Below the pieces are notes generated by a model, which did no database searches, was not told the DNA's origin, and saw nothing but the letters and a program-made list of their open reading frames with translations. Positions 42,245-50,903 of a stretch of DNA of 64,000 bases are shown one piece after another (position 1 is the first letter of the stretch; each line of letters starts with the position of its first letter). The position numbers were made by a program, and so were the translations under genes. The DNA is taken from NCBI GenBank assembly GCA_026014745.1, contig JAOZHS010000001.1, forward strand, positions 124,001 through 188,000, read 5' to 3'. Source of the stretch: Candidatus Bathyarchaeota archaeon (GTDB taxonomy: Archaea > Thermoproteota > Bathyarchaeia > Bathyarchaeales > Bathycorpusculaceae).

Positions 42245-42247
42245 CCG

Positions 42248-43495
42248 CTACTTTACCAAGCCGTATCCGATAAGGCGCCAGCGGGCAGTTATTTTTCTGC
42301 TTATTGCTACTCTGGAGTCTGGTAGGGCACAGATTGGTCGGGTTAGTTTCACTTTTATGATGTTTTGTTTGATAGAGATGACTTTGCCTATGTTGACGGC
42401 TGCGCCTATGTGGAGTAGTAATGCTTCGTCTGGGTTGATTTTTTCGACTTTGAGGAGTTCTTTTGTGCCTACAGCGCGTTCTAAAACATGAGTTTCCAAT
42501 GTGAGTTCTGTTGTTGTGGGTGGTAGCATGCCTGTTTTGCCTGCGATGCTGCCTGTTAAGCCGTCTGCTTTGGAGTAGGATGGGTCTAGAAGAGTTCCGA
42601 TGCCGACTAATCCGCCGCTGGTGGCTTCTTTGACGTCTTGTTGTCCTGCTTGGAGGCTGACGATTTCGCTGATTAGTGGGTCATAGACTACTTTGCCTTC
42701 ACGTTCTGCCATGATGCCTGGGCGGATTTCGATTTCTTCGCCTACTTCAAATTTGCCTTGTGCAATTGTGCCGCCTAAGATGCCGCCTTCTAAGTCTTCG
42801 ATGCTTGTTCCTGGTTTGTTAACATCAAAGGAGCGGATGATGTACATTAGGGGCTGTTTGGTGGGGTCATGTTTGGGCGTAGGGATGATAGTCTCTATGG
42901 CGTCTAGAAGCACGTCGATGTTTATTCCTCGTTGGGCTGAAACAGGAATGATGGGTGCGTTTTCAGCGACCGTGCCTTTTACGAACGCTTTGATTTCTTT
43001 GTAGCTTTCCAATGCCCTTTTTTCGTCGACGATGTCGATTTTGTTTTGTACGATAATCATGTTTTTTATGCCGCTGACTTCTGCCGCTGCGAGGTGTTCG
43101 CGCGTTTGGGGTTGAGGGCAGGGTTCATCTGCGGCTATAACGAGGATTGCGCCGTCCATGATTGCTGCGCCTGAAAGCATTGTAGCCATCAACGCTTCGT
43201 GTCCGGGTGCGTCAACAAAGCTTATAGCGCGGACAAATTCTGCGGGTGAGTTGCAGTTATCACAGACAGGTTTGTTGGTGTAGTTTTTTGGCTGTGGGCA
43301 TTTGGGGCATTTGAAAATTGGCATGTCCGCGTAGCCGAGTTTGATTGTGATGCCTCGTTTGAGTTCTTCGCTGTGCCTAGACGCCCAAGTTCCAGTTAAA
43401 GCTTGTACAAGGGTTGTTTTTCCGTGGTCAACATGACCGATGGTTCCAATGTTGACTTCGGGCTGTTTCGGCAGAGCTTTTGGTGCGTTACTCAT
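42248..43495 (-). CDS. eif2g: Translation initiation factor aIF2 gamma subunit
   Basis: GTPase that brings initiator tRNA to the small subunit. G1 is GHVDHGKTTL near residues 20-29, G3 is DAPGHE near 94-99 and G4 is NKID near 151-154. A four-Cys zinc knuckle (CPKCPQPKNY then CDNC) lies at 61-80, as in archaeal and eukaryal gamma subunits. It has 415 residues. The eS6 gene lies 91 bases upstream on the same strand, the common archaeal pairing. Confidence 0.96.
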   Translation of the reverse strand: MSNAPKALPKQPEVNIGTIGHVDHGKTTLVQALTGTWASRHSEELKRGITIKLGYADMPIFKCPKCPQPKNYTNKPVCDNCNSPAEFVRAISFVDAPGHEALMATMLSGAAIMDGAILVIAADEPCPQPQTREHLAAAEVSGIKNMIIVQNKIDIVDEKRALESYKEIKAFVKGTVAENAPIIPVSAQRGINIDVLLDAIETIIPTPKHDPTKQPLMYIIRSFDVNKPGTSIEDLEGGILGGTIAQGKFEVGEEIEIRPGIMAEREGKVVYDPLISEIVSLQAGQQDVKEATSGGLVGIGTLLDPSYSKADGLTGSIAGKTGMLPPTTTELTLETHVLERAVGTKELLKVEKINPDEALLLHIGAAVNIGKVISIKQNIIKVKLTRPICALPDSRVAISRKITARWRLIGYGLVK

Positions 43496-43586
43496 AATTT
43501 TCTTCTTCTTTTCAGTAAATACGAGTTAGTAAAGGATGAATTAAGGATGGGAGTTTATAAGGTTTAACTCTTAAACTTGGCAGGAA

Positions 43587-43973
43587 TTATTGCGACTTTG
43601 CCGATTCGATGGGTTTCGCGCCTGCTGGGCGTTCGACGATTTTCATGTTTATCTGCACGATTTCGTCGGTGATTGTGTCGCCTCGGACGGTTTTGCGTCT
43701 TCGTTCGCCTTTTCTGTGGGGGTTAAATCCTGCTCCGCCGCTTAAAACCACAGCTCTGCGTACACCGCCATGAACGTTTCCTCTCATGGGGACGCCGTCT
43801 TTGTCGGAGCCACCTAAAATCTGCACTTTGTGTGCTGGTAAATCGACCACTGCGCCGTCTAAGGTTTCGTTTAGTTTTCTGCCTATGAACGGGGTTGCGC
43901 GTGCTTCTTCGAGTTCAACTACTTTGGATGTTCCTGCTTGTGGGTCGGAAACTATGACTTTGAATTTTGCCAT
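43587..43973 (-). CDS. rps6e: Small-subunit ribosomal protein eS6
   Basis: Archaeal/eukaryal 30S protein, 128 residues. MAKFKVIVSDPQAGTSKVVE at the N-terminus and the core GGSDKDGVPMRGNVHGGVRR near 54-73 identify eS6. A GGAG site sits before the ATG, and a TATA-like AT-rich stretch lies near 44020-44030. Confidence 0.95.
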   Translation of the reverse strand: MAKFKVIVSDPQAGTSKVVELEEARATPFIGRKLNETLDGAVVDLPAHKVQILGGSDKDGVPMRGNVHGGVRRAVVLSGGAGFNPHRKGERRRKTVRGDTITDEIVQINMKIVERPAGAKPIESAKSQ

Positions 43974-44302
43974 TTACTGATTAACTCTCCAGCGGAGATA
44001 TGAAGTTGGAGGGTCTCTCTATTAAGTATTTATCCCGTTGAGGCTACAATTTATTTGAAACTGCCTTCCAGAAGCGTGATTTTAAGTCAAACGAAAACTT
44101 CAAGATAGTTATCATTTTGCAGGAGGTACTTTCTTTTTAGTGGTTGATAAATCCGCAGGGGGCTGATGGGTGTTTCTGTGCTTTTGGTTCAAACTTATCT
44201 AATCAAATTCAATGTTATCTTGCGTGGCAGAGACCTAATTTCTGTAAACTAATAATTGAGTGGGTAAATGTTTTAATCTGACCTCCGAGTGCTCTCTGAG
44301 CT
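43974..44302. other. Divergent intergenic region, 329 bases
   Basis: It lies between eS6 and an MFS gene. It contains the eS6 promoter near 44020-44030 (minus strand) and a TATA-like GTTTTAAT near 44269-44276 that would start the MFS message about nine bases before its ATG. No further gene or RNA was recognised. Confidence 0.45.
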
Positions 44303-45547
44303 ATGTGGCGGCTAGGGTTCTTCTTTCACGACATGGCCTTTGGTTTACTAACAGTCTTCATACCGCTATATGTGGTGACTTTCCAAAATACCAGCCTGCT
44401 AGGCGGACCCCTCCTAGCTTTAGGTGTAATGACCTCGATAGCCATTTTCTGTTCGATTCCCGCATCGTTTATTTGGGGTTACCTTTGCGATAAAACGCGC
44501 CACTACAAAGCCTTCATTCTGCTGTCTTTCCTTTCAATAGCAATAATTCTTTTCCTGATGACTTTGCCCTTTGCTCAGAACCTAATCGTATTTGTTGTCC
44601 TCTATGTTATGATGCAAATGCTCCATGTAGCCCATGAGTCTCCAAAAAATGTGCTTGTCACAGAAAACTATAGTCGTAGCGACTGGGAACGCGCCTTTGG
44701 CTTCTATGAGGGCCTTACCGAAATCGGCTTCATCATAGGCTTAGCTATCGGCATGTTCATGTTCGCTTCAAGCGTTGCTTTCTCTGTTTTAGCCAACTAC
44801 GCCCTCTATATCTGCAGCGGTTTAAGTGTAGTTTCCTTGGTGTTGGCTGTGGCTTTGATTGCCGATCCACTGATGATTTTTGAAAGACGCCTCGTCGGTA
44901 TTGAAAGAAAAATCGACTTTACCTGCCGCGGCGTTGAATGCTCAAGTAGAATGATGGATGGATTGCGTTGGGATGGATCCCTAAAACAGGACAGCTTTGT
45001 TGGATTTGCTGTTGCGATAGTTCTGTTTTCCCTTGCTTCTAGCCTGTTCTTCACTCCTTTACCTATTTACCTCAAAGGATTATTCGGCGGGCAAGCTCAA
45101 TATGTGTATTTAGCCTACATCCTGAATTCTGTTGGCGCAACGGTTGGTTACTTCCTTATTCGCAGACAGGCAAGATCTATTAACATAAGAAAGCAGATGC
45201 CCCGCTTTATCCTCCTTCGTAGCCTTTTAGTTTTTGCTCTTGTCGGCGTAGTTTCTTTCGCTATTGCGCCAACTACCTTAACGTGTGTTTTGCTAGTCGG
45301 TTTAGGCTTCGTATACGCTATGTACTATATCATGATGCTTGCCCTTTCGATGGAAATTATTCCTGAAGGAAAAGCTGGTCTCTTTGATGGAATGGTCGGT
45401 TTAGGTAGCGCAGTAGGCGCGTTTTTAGGACCTTTCCTTGCTTACAGCTTTACCTATCTTCCAAACCAATTCGTTTATGTTCCAATCTTCATAATTACTG
45501 CTGTTCTCTTTTTAGTCGCGTTCCTCGTGATAAAAATCTGTAGATAA
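44303..45547 (+). CDS. MFS transporter
   Basis: Membrane carrier of the major facilitator superfamily with about twelve helices in 414 residues. WGYLCDKTRHYK near residues 55-66 is the loop 2-3 motif (GxLxDrxgrr). A second, weaker copy lies in the C-half (IRRQARSINIRKQ). A central cytosolic loop near 195-225 contains ERRLVGIERK. The substrate is unknown; the family includes sugar, drug and metabolite carriers. It converges on the Fae-Hps gene across a T-loop hairpin. Confidence 0.78.
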   Translation: MWRLGFFFHDMAFGLLTVFIPLYVVTFQNTSLLGGPLLALGVMTSIAIFCSIPASFIWGYLCDKTRHYKAFILLSFLSIAIILFLMTLPFAQNLIVFVVLYVMMQMLHVAHESPKNVLVTENYSRSDWERAFGFYEGLTEIGFIIGLAIGMFMFASSVAFSVLANYALYICSGLSVVSLVLAVALIADPLMIFERRLVGIERKIDFTCRGVECSSRMMDGLRWDGSLKQDSFVGFAVAIVLFSLASSLFFTPLPIYLKGLFGGQAQYVYLAYILNSVGATVGYFLIRRQARSINIRKQMPRFILLRSLLVFALVGVVSFAIAPTTLTCVLLVGLGFVYAMYYIMMLALSMEIIPEGKAGLFDGMVGLGSAVGAFLGPFLAYSFTYLPNQFVYVPIFIITAVLFLVAFLVIKICR

Positions 45548-45564
45548 CGCAAAAAAAGAAGTTT

Positions 45565-45580
45565 GGAGCTTTTTTGCTCC
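45565..45580. terminator. GGAGC-T6-GCTCC hairpin between convergent genes
   Basis: Five-base-pair stem with a six-T loop, located 18 bases after the MFS stop and eight bases beyond the Fae-Hps stop. The same design occurs at 63234-63249. Confidence 0.4.
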
Positions 45581-45587
45581 CTTTAGT

Positions 45588-47027
45588 TTATTCGGTGTGG
45601 ACTCTGTAGAGGTCGATGTCTTCACGCATGCTGGGCGTGAGCTCAAGGAAGTCGCGTACTGACCGCTCGACATCTTTGGATTGTGTCACGTATCTGCCGA
45701 CGATTAGGATGTCTGCTCCTTGCTCGAGGGCTTCTTTGGCTGTTTCAGGGACGATGCCGCCTGCAACTGCGATGAGGAGTTTCTTGTTGGGGAAGGCTTT
45801 GCGAATCATCTGGATGCGTTCAAGTCCGCAGCTTCTGCCAGTTTCTTGGTCAATTCCGCGGTGTAAGATGACGATGTCTGGCAACTCTTTGAGCGATTTT
45901 AGTTTAGCTAAAACATCTTCAACGTTAAGCATGTCGATGACCGGGTAGATGCCTAAGCGTTTGGCTTCTTGGACGGTTGCATCCAGCGTTTCGGGGGGCG
46001 CTAAACCCGCTGCGACAACGGCGTCTGCGGTATCTTCGTAGGCGATGTCAGCTTCCACTTTGCCTACGTCGAGGGTTTTGAGGTCTGCGATTATAAATTT
46101 GTCTTTGGCTACTTGTCTAAGTTCGCTAATTACTCGTGTGCCGTAGCGTTTGATGAGTGGTGTTCCGACTTCAATGATGATGCGGTCGCTGCCCGGCAGT
46201 TGCTCTATGACCTTCTTTGCTCCTTCAAGTGAGGGTGCATCCAGTGCAATCTGGAGGTAGGGTGGTCTCCATAATCTTGGAACTTTAAAGCCCATGATGG
46301 GGTGCTTGGCGCGGTCTTTATCGTAAATGATTTTGTCCAAGGAGGGGTACTGATTGAGCGCACGTTGAAGCGCCATTTTGGTTGCGCCATAGTTATATTG
46401 GTAGATTTTGCGGTAATCGGTTGCTTGAGGGTGAATAAATACGCTGCATACGATAACCCATTCGTCAAGTTTGTCAACTGGAATGACGCCTTCCTCGGCG
46501 GAGTCAGCGATGGCTTTTGCAACTGCAGCTTGAGCAGGACCAAATATTTTGCCCGTGTCTTCCATGTTTTTGATGGTGACTTTGGGGACGATGAGCGTGT
46601 GGGGTTTAGGCGGTAGGTTTGGTCTGATGACTGCAAGTAATGGCGTGTGACCTGCGGATAGGCTGGTCATGCCATTTGCGAATGCTTGACCTATGGGGCC
46701 ATTTTTGTCGCCTATCATAAGGTCAATGTGCGCAACTTCGTTTCCTTCTCCAACCAGTGATTCACCGATGAAGAATGCTGGTTCACTGTTAACGGGCGCG
46801 GCGTCATCGATTGTCGGCATATTATCGATGATTTCTTTGAAATCGACATTATACTCTTTTAGCCAAGAATAAAGTGTGTCTCTGTGAATATCCATCTTTT
46901 TTGCTGTTCCAATAACTGTCGGTTTTGTTGGTTTGCCTTTCGAACAAACCTCTTTTTTTGCGGCTTCTGTTAAAATTTTTATGAATTCTTCTTTGTTTTG
47001 TGGCTTTCTAAAATCCGTTCCCGACAT
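45588..47027 (-). CDS. fae-hps: HTH - formaldehyde-activating enzyme - hexulose-6-phosphate synthase fusion
   Basis: Residues 80-245 are Fae ([20 protein letters not shown]; His100 matches the catalytic His), which condenses formaldehyde with tetrahydromethanopterin. Residues 255-475 are Hps ([30 protein letters not shown]), which joins formaldehyde and ribulose 5-phosphate, or runs in reverse to make pentoses. The Fae-Hps fusion is known in archaea. Here an extra N-terminal helix-turn-helix (residues 10-65, core [20 protein letters not shown]) precedes it. A TATA box at 47065-47074 and GAGG ten bases before the ATG support the long form. Met70 is a possible internal start. Confidence 0.9.
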   Translation of the reverse strand: MSGTDFRKPQNKEEFIKILTEAAKKEVCSKGKPTKPTVIGTAKKMDIHRDTLYSWLKEYNVDFKEIIDNMPTIDDAAPVNSEPAFFIGESLVGEGNEVAHIDLMIGDKNGPIGQAFANGMTSLSAGHTPLLAVIRPNLPPKPHTLIVPKVTIKNMEDTGKIFGPAQAAVAKAIADSAEEGVIPVDKLDEWVIVCSVFIHPQATDYRKIYQYNYGATKMALQRALNQYPSLDKIIYDKDRAKHPIMGFKVPRLWRPPYLQIALDAPSLEGAKKVIEQLPGSDRIIIEVGTPLIKRYGTRVISELRQVAKDKFIIADLKTLDVGKVEADIAYEDTADAVVAAGLAPPETLDATVQEAKRLGIYPVIDMLNVEDVLAKLKSLKELPDIVILHRGIDQETGRSCGLERIQMIRKAFPNKKLLIAVAGGIVPETAKEALEQGADILIVGRYVTQSKDVERSVRDFLELTPSMREDIDLYRVHTE

Positions 47028-47064
47028 TAACTATTAACCTCGGTGTTTTTGGTTAACTTACCCC

Positions 47065-47074
47065 GATATTTAAG
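47065..47074 (-). promoter_or_regulatory. TATA box of HTH-Fae-Hps
   Basis: CTTAAATATC on the minus strand predicts a start near 47044, 17 bases before the long-form ATG at 47027. GAGG at 47038-47041 is the ribosome site. Confidence 0.5.
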
Positions 47075-47224
47075 ACTCTCGGATAAGGTCCAAAAGATGT
47101 TTAGGCGGTTTGAGACGCCTCCCTTTTTCCTGTTTATGATTTGCTGAAGTTTTGCAGCGTTTTTATCCTCTAAATCTTTATATTTCAAGCCTCGCATTGA
47201 ATGCCTAACTCGTGGGGAACAGTT

Positions 47225-47419
47225 ATGTCAAGGATTGACTGGATCTTAGCCGCCATATTTGCAGTCGGTTTCCTGCTTTTCCTCTACGGCGCCAACGTCT
47301 ACAACGCAATGGTGGGCTACGCCGGCGTCTACATGTTCATCGGCTCAATTGCCGCCTACATCCTGATTTATCTCTATAAAGAACTCACCAAGACACCCGC
47401 CGCCGCTCAAAACCCATAA
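47225..47419 (+). CDS. Small two-helix membrane protein
   Basis: Unrecognised 64-residue protein with two hydrophobic helices (WILAAIFAVGFLLFLYGA and VYMFIGSIAAYILIYLY) and a short polar tail. The frame is open from ATG 47201, but the TATA box TTTATAT at 47177-47183 places the transcript start near 47206, after that codon. ATG 47225, with GTGGGGA seven bases before it, is therefore chosen. Its last 13 bases overlap the end of the convergent carboxypeptidase gene. Confidence 0.55.
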   Translation: MSRIDWILAAIFAVGFLLFLYGANVYNAMVGYAGVYMFIGSIAAYILIYLYKELTKTPAAAQNP

Positions 47420-48933
47420 AGCAAACTGTACTTCTGGGTTAAGTATTGCAGAAACGGCTTGGCATCCAAGTTGTTTCCTGTCGCCAGCTTGATTAGTTCT
47501 TGAGGGTCATAGAGGTCGCTTCTGAGGTGAATGTTTTCTTTTAGCCAATCGTTAACGGGCCCAAGGTTGCCTTCTGCGAGTTGGTTTTGCCAGTTAGGGC
47601 AGTCTTTGTTGATTTGAGCCCTTATTTGGCCCCCATAAATGTTACCTAACGCGTAACTGGGGAAGTACCCATACAAGCCGCTTGCCCAATGTGTATCCTG
47701 CATAACCCCCTCCGCATCATCCTCAACCTTGGCGCCCAAGTACTCGGCGTATTTCTCTTTCCAAACCTGCGGTAACTCATCCACCGTGATTTTGCCCGCG
47801 AAGAGGTCACGTTCCAACTCGAAGCGGATAATTATGTGGAGACTGTAGGTGACTTCGTCGGCTTCAATGCGGATTTTAGAACGTTCCACCCTGTTAATGG
47901 CCTCAACAAAGGGGTCTAACTCTAATCTGGCGAGGCTTGGCGCGGCTTTTTTGAGTTTAGGCAGAAAAGCCATCCAGAACTCTTTGGAGCGTCCAATCAT
48001 GTTTTCGTAGAATCGCGATTGGGATTCATGGATGCCATACGAGCAGGTGGAGCCGACGGGTTGATACTCCCATTCTGGGTTTAGATGCTGCTCATATAGG
48101 GCGTGTCCGCTTTCGTGAAGTACTGAAAAGATTGAGCTAGCAAAGTTGTCTGGGTAGTAATGGGTGGTTATGCGCACGTCACTGTAGTAGCCTGTGGTGA
48201 AGGGATGCTCTGTCTCATCAACTCTTCCCGCCGCGTCAGCTGAGGCGGTGTCATAGCCAAGCGTCTGCGTTATAAGTTGAGTAATTCTGCGCTGCTCTTC
48301 AACGGGCACATGCTGACTTAGTATTTTTGAAGGCTGAGTTTGATAGGCTTCAATTTTGGCGATTAAAGGCTTCAAACCAGCCAGCAACTCCCTAAACGTA
48401 GCCGTTATGTTTTCGGTTGACATGTTAGGTTCAAAATTATCAATCAAAGCGTCATATGGCGTTTTGGCGCCTTTAACCTTCATTAGAATTTCTGCCGCTT
48501 CTTGGCTGAGTTCGAAAAGTTTTTGGAGGTCCGCTTTGTAGAGGTTGAAGTCTTTTTTTGCTTTTGCCTTTTTCCAGTTGTTCACAGTTACAGCTTCTTG
48601 CATGGCAAGGTCGGAAACCAGTTTTTCAGGTAGCGCGGTTTGTTCTTTGTAGGTTTTGTTGATAAGGTAGAGGTTACGTTTCTGGGTTTGTCCCATTGCT
48701 TTGTATTGGCTGCTGGTTTGGATGGCGTCTAAGAGTTTCCCGATTTGGGGGTCAGTGGCTAATTGGTGGTGGATGCGGCTAAGCAGGGCAAGCTGTTGGC
48801 TGCGTTGCTCGACCGCTTTGGGTGGCATCATGGTTTCCATATCCCAGTGTATGATGCCTTCCGCTGTGGAAAGGACCGTGGCGTCTTTGGTTTTTGCTAA
48901 AAGTTCCTTGTAAGCTGATTCTGTGTTGTTCAA
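47407..48933 (-). CDS. M32 carboxypeptidase (Taq type)
   Basis: Zinc carboxypeptidase of 508 residues with broad specificity. The HExxH zinc motif is in SVLHESGHALYEQHL near residue 270, and the downstream Glu lies in GIHESQSRFYENMIGRS near 300, both family signatures. The IRIEADEVTYSLHIIIRFELE segment near 355-375 is also conserved. It has no signal peptide, so it is probably cytosolic. Confidence 0.92.
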   Translation of the reverse strand: MNNTESAYKELLAKTKDATVLSTAEGIIHWDMETMMPPKAVEQRSQQLALLSRIHHQLATDPQIGKLLDAIQTSSQYKAMGQTQKRNLYLINKTYKEQTALPEKLVSDLAMQEAVTVNNWKKAKAKKDFNLYKADLQKLFELSQEAAEILMKVKGAKTPYDALIDNFEPNMSTENITATFRELLAGLKPLIAKIEAYQTQPSKILSQHVPVEEQRRITQLITQTLGYDTASADAAGRVDETEHPFTTGYYSDVRITTHYYPDNFASSIFSVLHESGHALYEQHLNPEWEYQPVGSTCSYGIHESQSRFYENMIGRSKEFWMAFLPKLKKAAPSLARLELDPFVEAINRVERSKIRIEADEVTYSLHIIIRFELERDLFAGKITVDELPQVWKEKYAEYLGAKVEDDAEGVMQDTHWASGLYGYFPSYALGNIYGGQIRAQINKDCPNWQNQLAEGNLGPVNDWLKENIHLRSDLYDPQELIKLATGNNLDAKPFLQYLTQKYSLLYGF

Positions 48934-49122
48934 GACTTTTTCTCCCCTTTTCCTATAAGCTGCGGTTTTATTTACTGTTACTCCTAAAAAGCAATCGTTA
49001 CTTTTTGGTTCTTTTTAGCCCTAACTTGCCTCTTATTTAAGCAGGGGATGGATGAAGTAATCATAGGCTTGAAAAAGCTTTTATTTGTAAACTACTGCCA
49101 TTTTATTGAGGATATTCTTAAA

Positions 49123-49827
49123 ATGAGTAATTTAGAATCCAATAAAACAATGGCTATGATCGGTTCGATACTACTGATTATCGGTGGAATTCCCTTTGTT
49201 CCTTATCTTGGCGTATTGAGCCTCGTCGGCGTAATCCTGCTGCTCATGGCATTCAAAGGCTTCTCGCAGAGTTATCAAGACCCAGCAATGTATAGCAATG
49301 CTCTCAGAGGTTTCATTTACTACATAATTGCTGCAATTGTGTTAGCTGTCTCCGTTGCCTTATTATGGGCCAGTATTGCTAGCTTCGCAACAATATTCCT
49401 TATAGGGCTTGGACTCATTGGTATCGTAGGTTTCTTTGTAGCTCTGGTGGTCGCTTTCATATTCTACGTCATGGCTGCCAAACGACTAAGAACATCACTT
49501 AATGCGCTATCTCAAAAAACTGGCGAAAAATCCTTTGAAACCGCTGGTACACTCCTGTATTGGGGTGCCATCTTAACGATAATCTTGATAGGCGGCATCT
49601 TGATCTTCATCGCTTGGATCTTTGCAACCATCGGCTTCTTCTCCATGAAAACCACTGGACAACAGCAACAATATAGCCAACAACCATACGGCTACACACC
49701 CCCTCCCCCTCCGCCACCCCCAACAGAACAACCAGCATCTGCCGCACGGTTCTGTTCCAACTGTGGAGCATCCATTCAGTCTGGCGTAACCTTCTGCCCT
49801 AGCTGTGGCAAACAACAATCCCCATAG
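49123..49827 (+). CDS. DUF996 membrane protein with C-terminal zinc ribbon
   Basis: Uncharacterised membrane protein of 234 residues. MSNLESNKTMAMIGSILLII is the usual DUF996 N-terminus. There are about five hydrophobic helices, then a proline run (TPPPPPPPPTEQP) and a zinc ribbon, CSNCGASIQSGVTFCPSCG. The frame is open to 49048, but a TATA-like box near 49077-49084 and TGAGGA at 49107-49112 support ATG 49123. Confidence 0.7.
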   Translation: MSNLESNKTMAMIGSILLIIGGIPFVPYLGVLSLVGVILLLMAFKGFSQSYQDPAMYSNALRGFIYYIIAAIVLAVSVALLWASIASFATIFLIGLGLIGIVGFFVALVVAFIFYVMAAKRLRTSLNALSQKTGEKSFETAGTLLYWGAILTIILIGGILIFIAWIFATIGFFSMKTTGQQQQYSQQPYGYTPPPPPPPPTEQPASAARFCSNCGASIQSGVTFCPSCGKQQSP

Positions 49828-49923
49828 CCCTTCTTCTTCTTTTTTCCTTTTTATGTTGCCTCCTTCTGAAGCCACATATGTTTAGATGTCAGTAGGCACG
49901 TTTCTTCTTTGAAGGTTTTCTCT

Positions 49924-50127
49924 ATGGAAAAGAATGCCTCGTTACCCAATCGCTCTGTTTATCCCAAAGCTCCGCCGGTGCCTGAAGAACCAACTGATAC
50001 TGTACCACACGGAGAACTCGTGTGTGAGATATGCGGCAAAGTCTTCAAAACTCACAGCCAGCTTGATCGCCACCTAGAAAACATGCATGGTACGCCCGAA
50101 AAAACCCATACTGCCCCTCACCTCTAA
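49924..50127 (+). CDS. Small single C2H2 zinc-finger protein
   Basis: Protein of 67 residues with one classical C2H2 finger, CEICGKVFKTHSQLDRHLEN followed by MH (C-x2-C-x12-H-x4-H), flanked by proline-rich and disordered segments. Single C2H2 fingers in archaea are usually DNA-binding or protein-binding adaptors. GAAGGT eight bases before ATG 49924 supports this start over TTG 49909. It follows the DUF996 gene by about 100 bases. Confidence 0.7.
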   Translation: MEKNASLPNRSVYPKAPPVPEEPTDTVPHGELVCEICGKVFKTHSQLDRHLENMHGTPEKTHTAPHL

Positions 50128-50183
50128 ACCTGCCGAGTTACCTCTAACCTTGGGTACATCTCAATGATAGTACCGGTTGACGA

Positions 50184-50831
50184 TTAGTTTTCGTTCTGAT
50201 GATGAACTGATCGGATGATGGAGCGGAACTTTTGCAACGATTCTGGCTTATCCAACAACCTGTCAAGTGTAATGGGGATAGCTGCCTGAGCGCCGTATTC
50301 AATCTTGAGGCGGTCTGTCGGCGCGAGCTTAAGGTTCATCTGGCCAAGAATATCTCTGTATGCAACTCCTGCTTCCTCAATGGCAGCCTCTAAAAGTGCG
50401 ATGGTGTCTTTGAATACTTGCGCTTTAGCCTCAGCGGAATAAGTCAAGCCAAGTATGCTGAAGAGCTTCTCGACTTCAGGCTCGCCTACGCCAAGGATTT
50501 GCTTTGTTGCTTGTTTTTTGGGTGGAACAGGGCCTCTAACAGGCAAATCCTCCGTACTAAGAGCCACTAAGTAAGAGGAGGTTGTTACTTCATAGAATTT
50601 TTCAGTCAAGTTGTTGTTAACAACTTTGGTGCTTGCTAACTTGATGAAGCCTGCTGCTTCAAGTTTTTTGATGTGATATAGGACTGCTACTGGTGTTATC
50701 TTTAGTGTTCTGGCTATTTGGCTTATTGATTGGGGTCGAGTAGCGATGTCTTGGAGGATTTTTATGCGGGTTTCGCTGGCTAAGGCTTTTGCTTTCTTTG
50801 GGTCGGTGACTAGTTGGATTTTGGGTTGCAT
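50184..50831 (-). CDS. ArsR-type winged-helix regulator
   Basis: Transcription regulator of 215 residues. A winged-helix domain at residues 8-80 (ALASETRIKILQDIATRPQS, then SISQIARTLKITPVAVLYHI) is followed by a helical C-terminal region of unknown ligand. The frame is open to 50873, but GGAG seven bases before ATG 50831 marks the likely start. It is divergent from an MFS exporter with an inverted repeat between, so it probably represses that exporter and itself. Confidence 0.82.
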   Translation of the reverse strand: MQPKIQLVTDPKKAKALASETRIKILQDIATRPQSISQIARTLKITPVAVLYHIKKLEAAGFIKLASTKVVNNNLTEKFYEVTTSSYLVALSTEDLPVRGPVPPKKQATKQILGVGEPEVEKLFSILGLTYSAEAKAQVFKDTIALLEAAIEEAGVAYRDILGQMNLKLAPTDRLKIEYGAQAAIPITLDRLLDKPESLQKFRSIIRSVHHQNEN

Positions 50832-50854
50832 CGCGGTTCTCCTATTAAATGAAT

Positions 50855-50879
50855 GTTTAAAAGAAGTTCCCAATTAAAC
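50855..50879. promoter_or_regulatory. Operator candidate between regulator and exporter
   Basis: GTTTAA at 50855-50860 and its complement TTAAAC at 50874-50879 form an inverted repeat with a 13-base gap. AAACGTTT (50876-50883) is a second small palindrome. It overlaps TATA-like sequences for both genes, as expected for a winged-helix repressor site. Confidence 0.45.
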
Positions 50880-50903
50880 GTTTCCCTAAAAGGAGACACA
50901 AAA

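Noticed and set aside
50190-50220. C/D-box-like sequence (TGATGA and CTGA repeats)
   Set aside because: It lies inside the 3' end of the ArsR-type gene and lacks the paired stem and guide layout of a C/D RNA.
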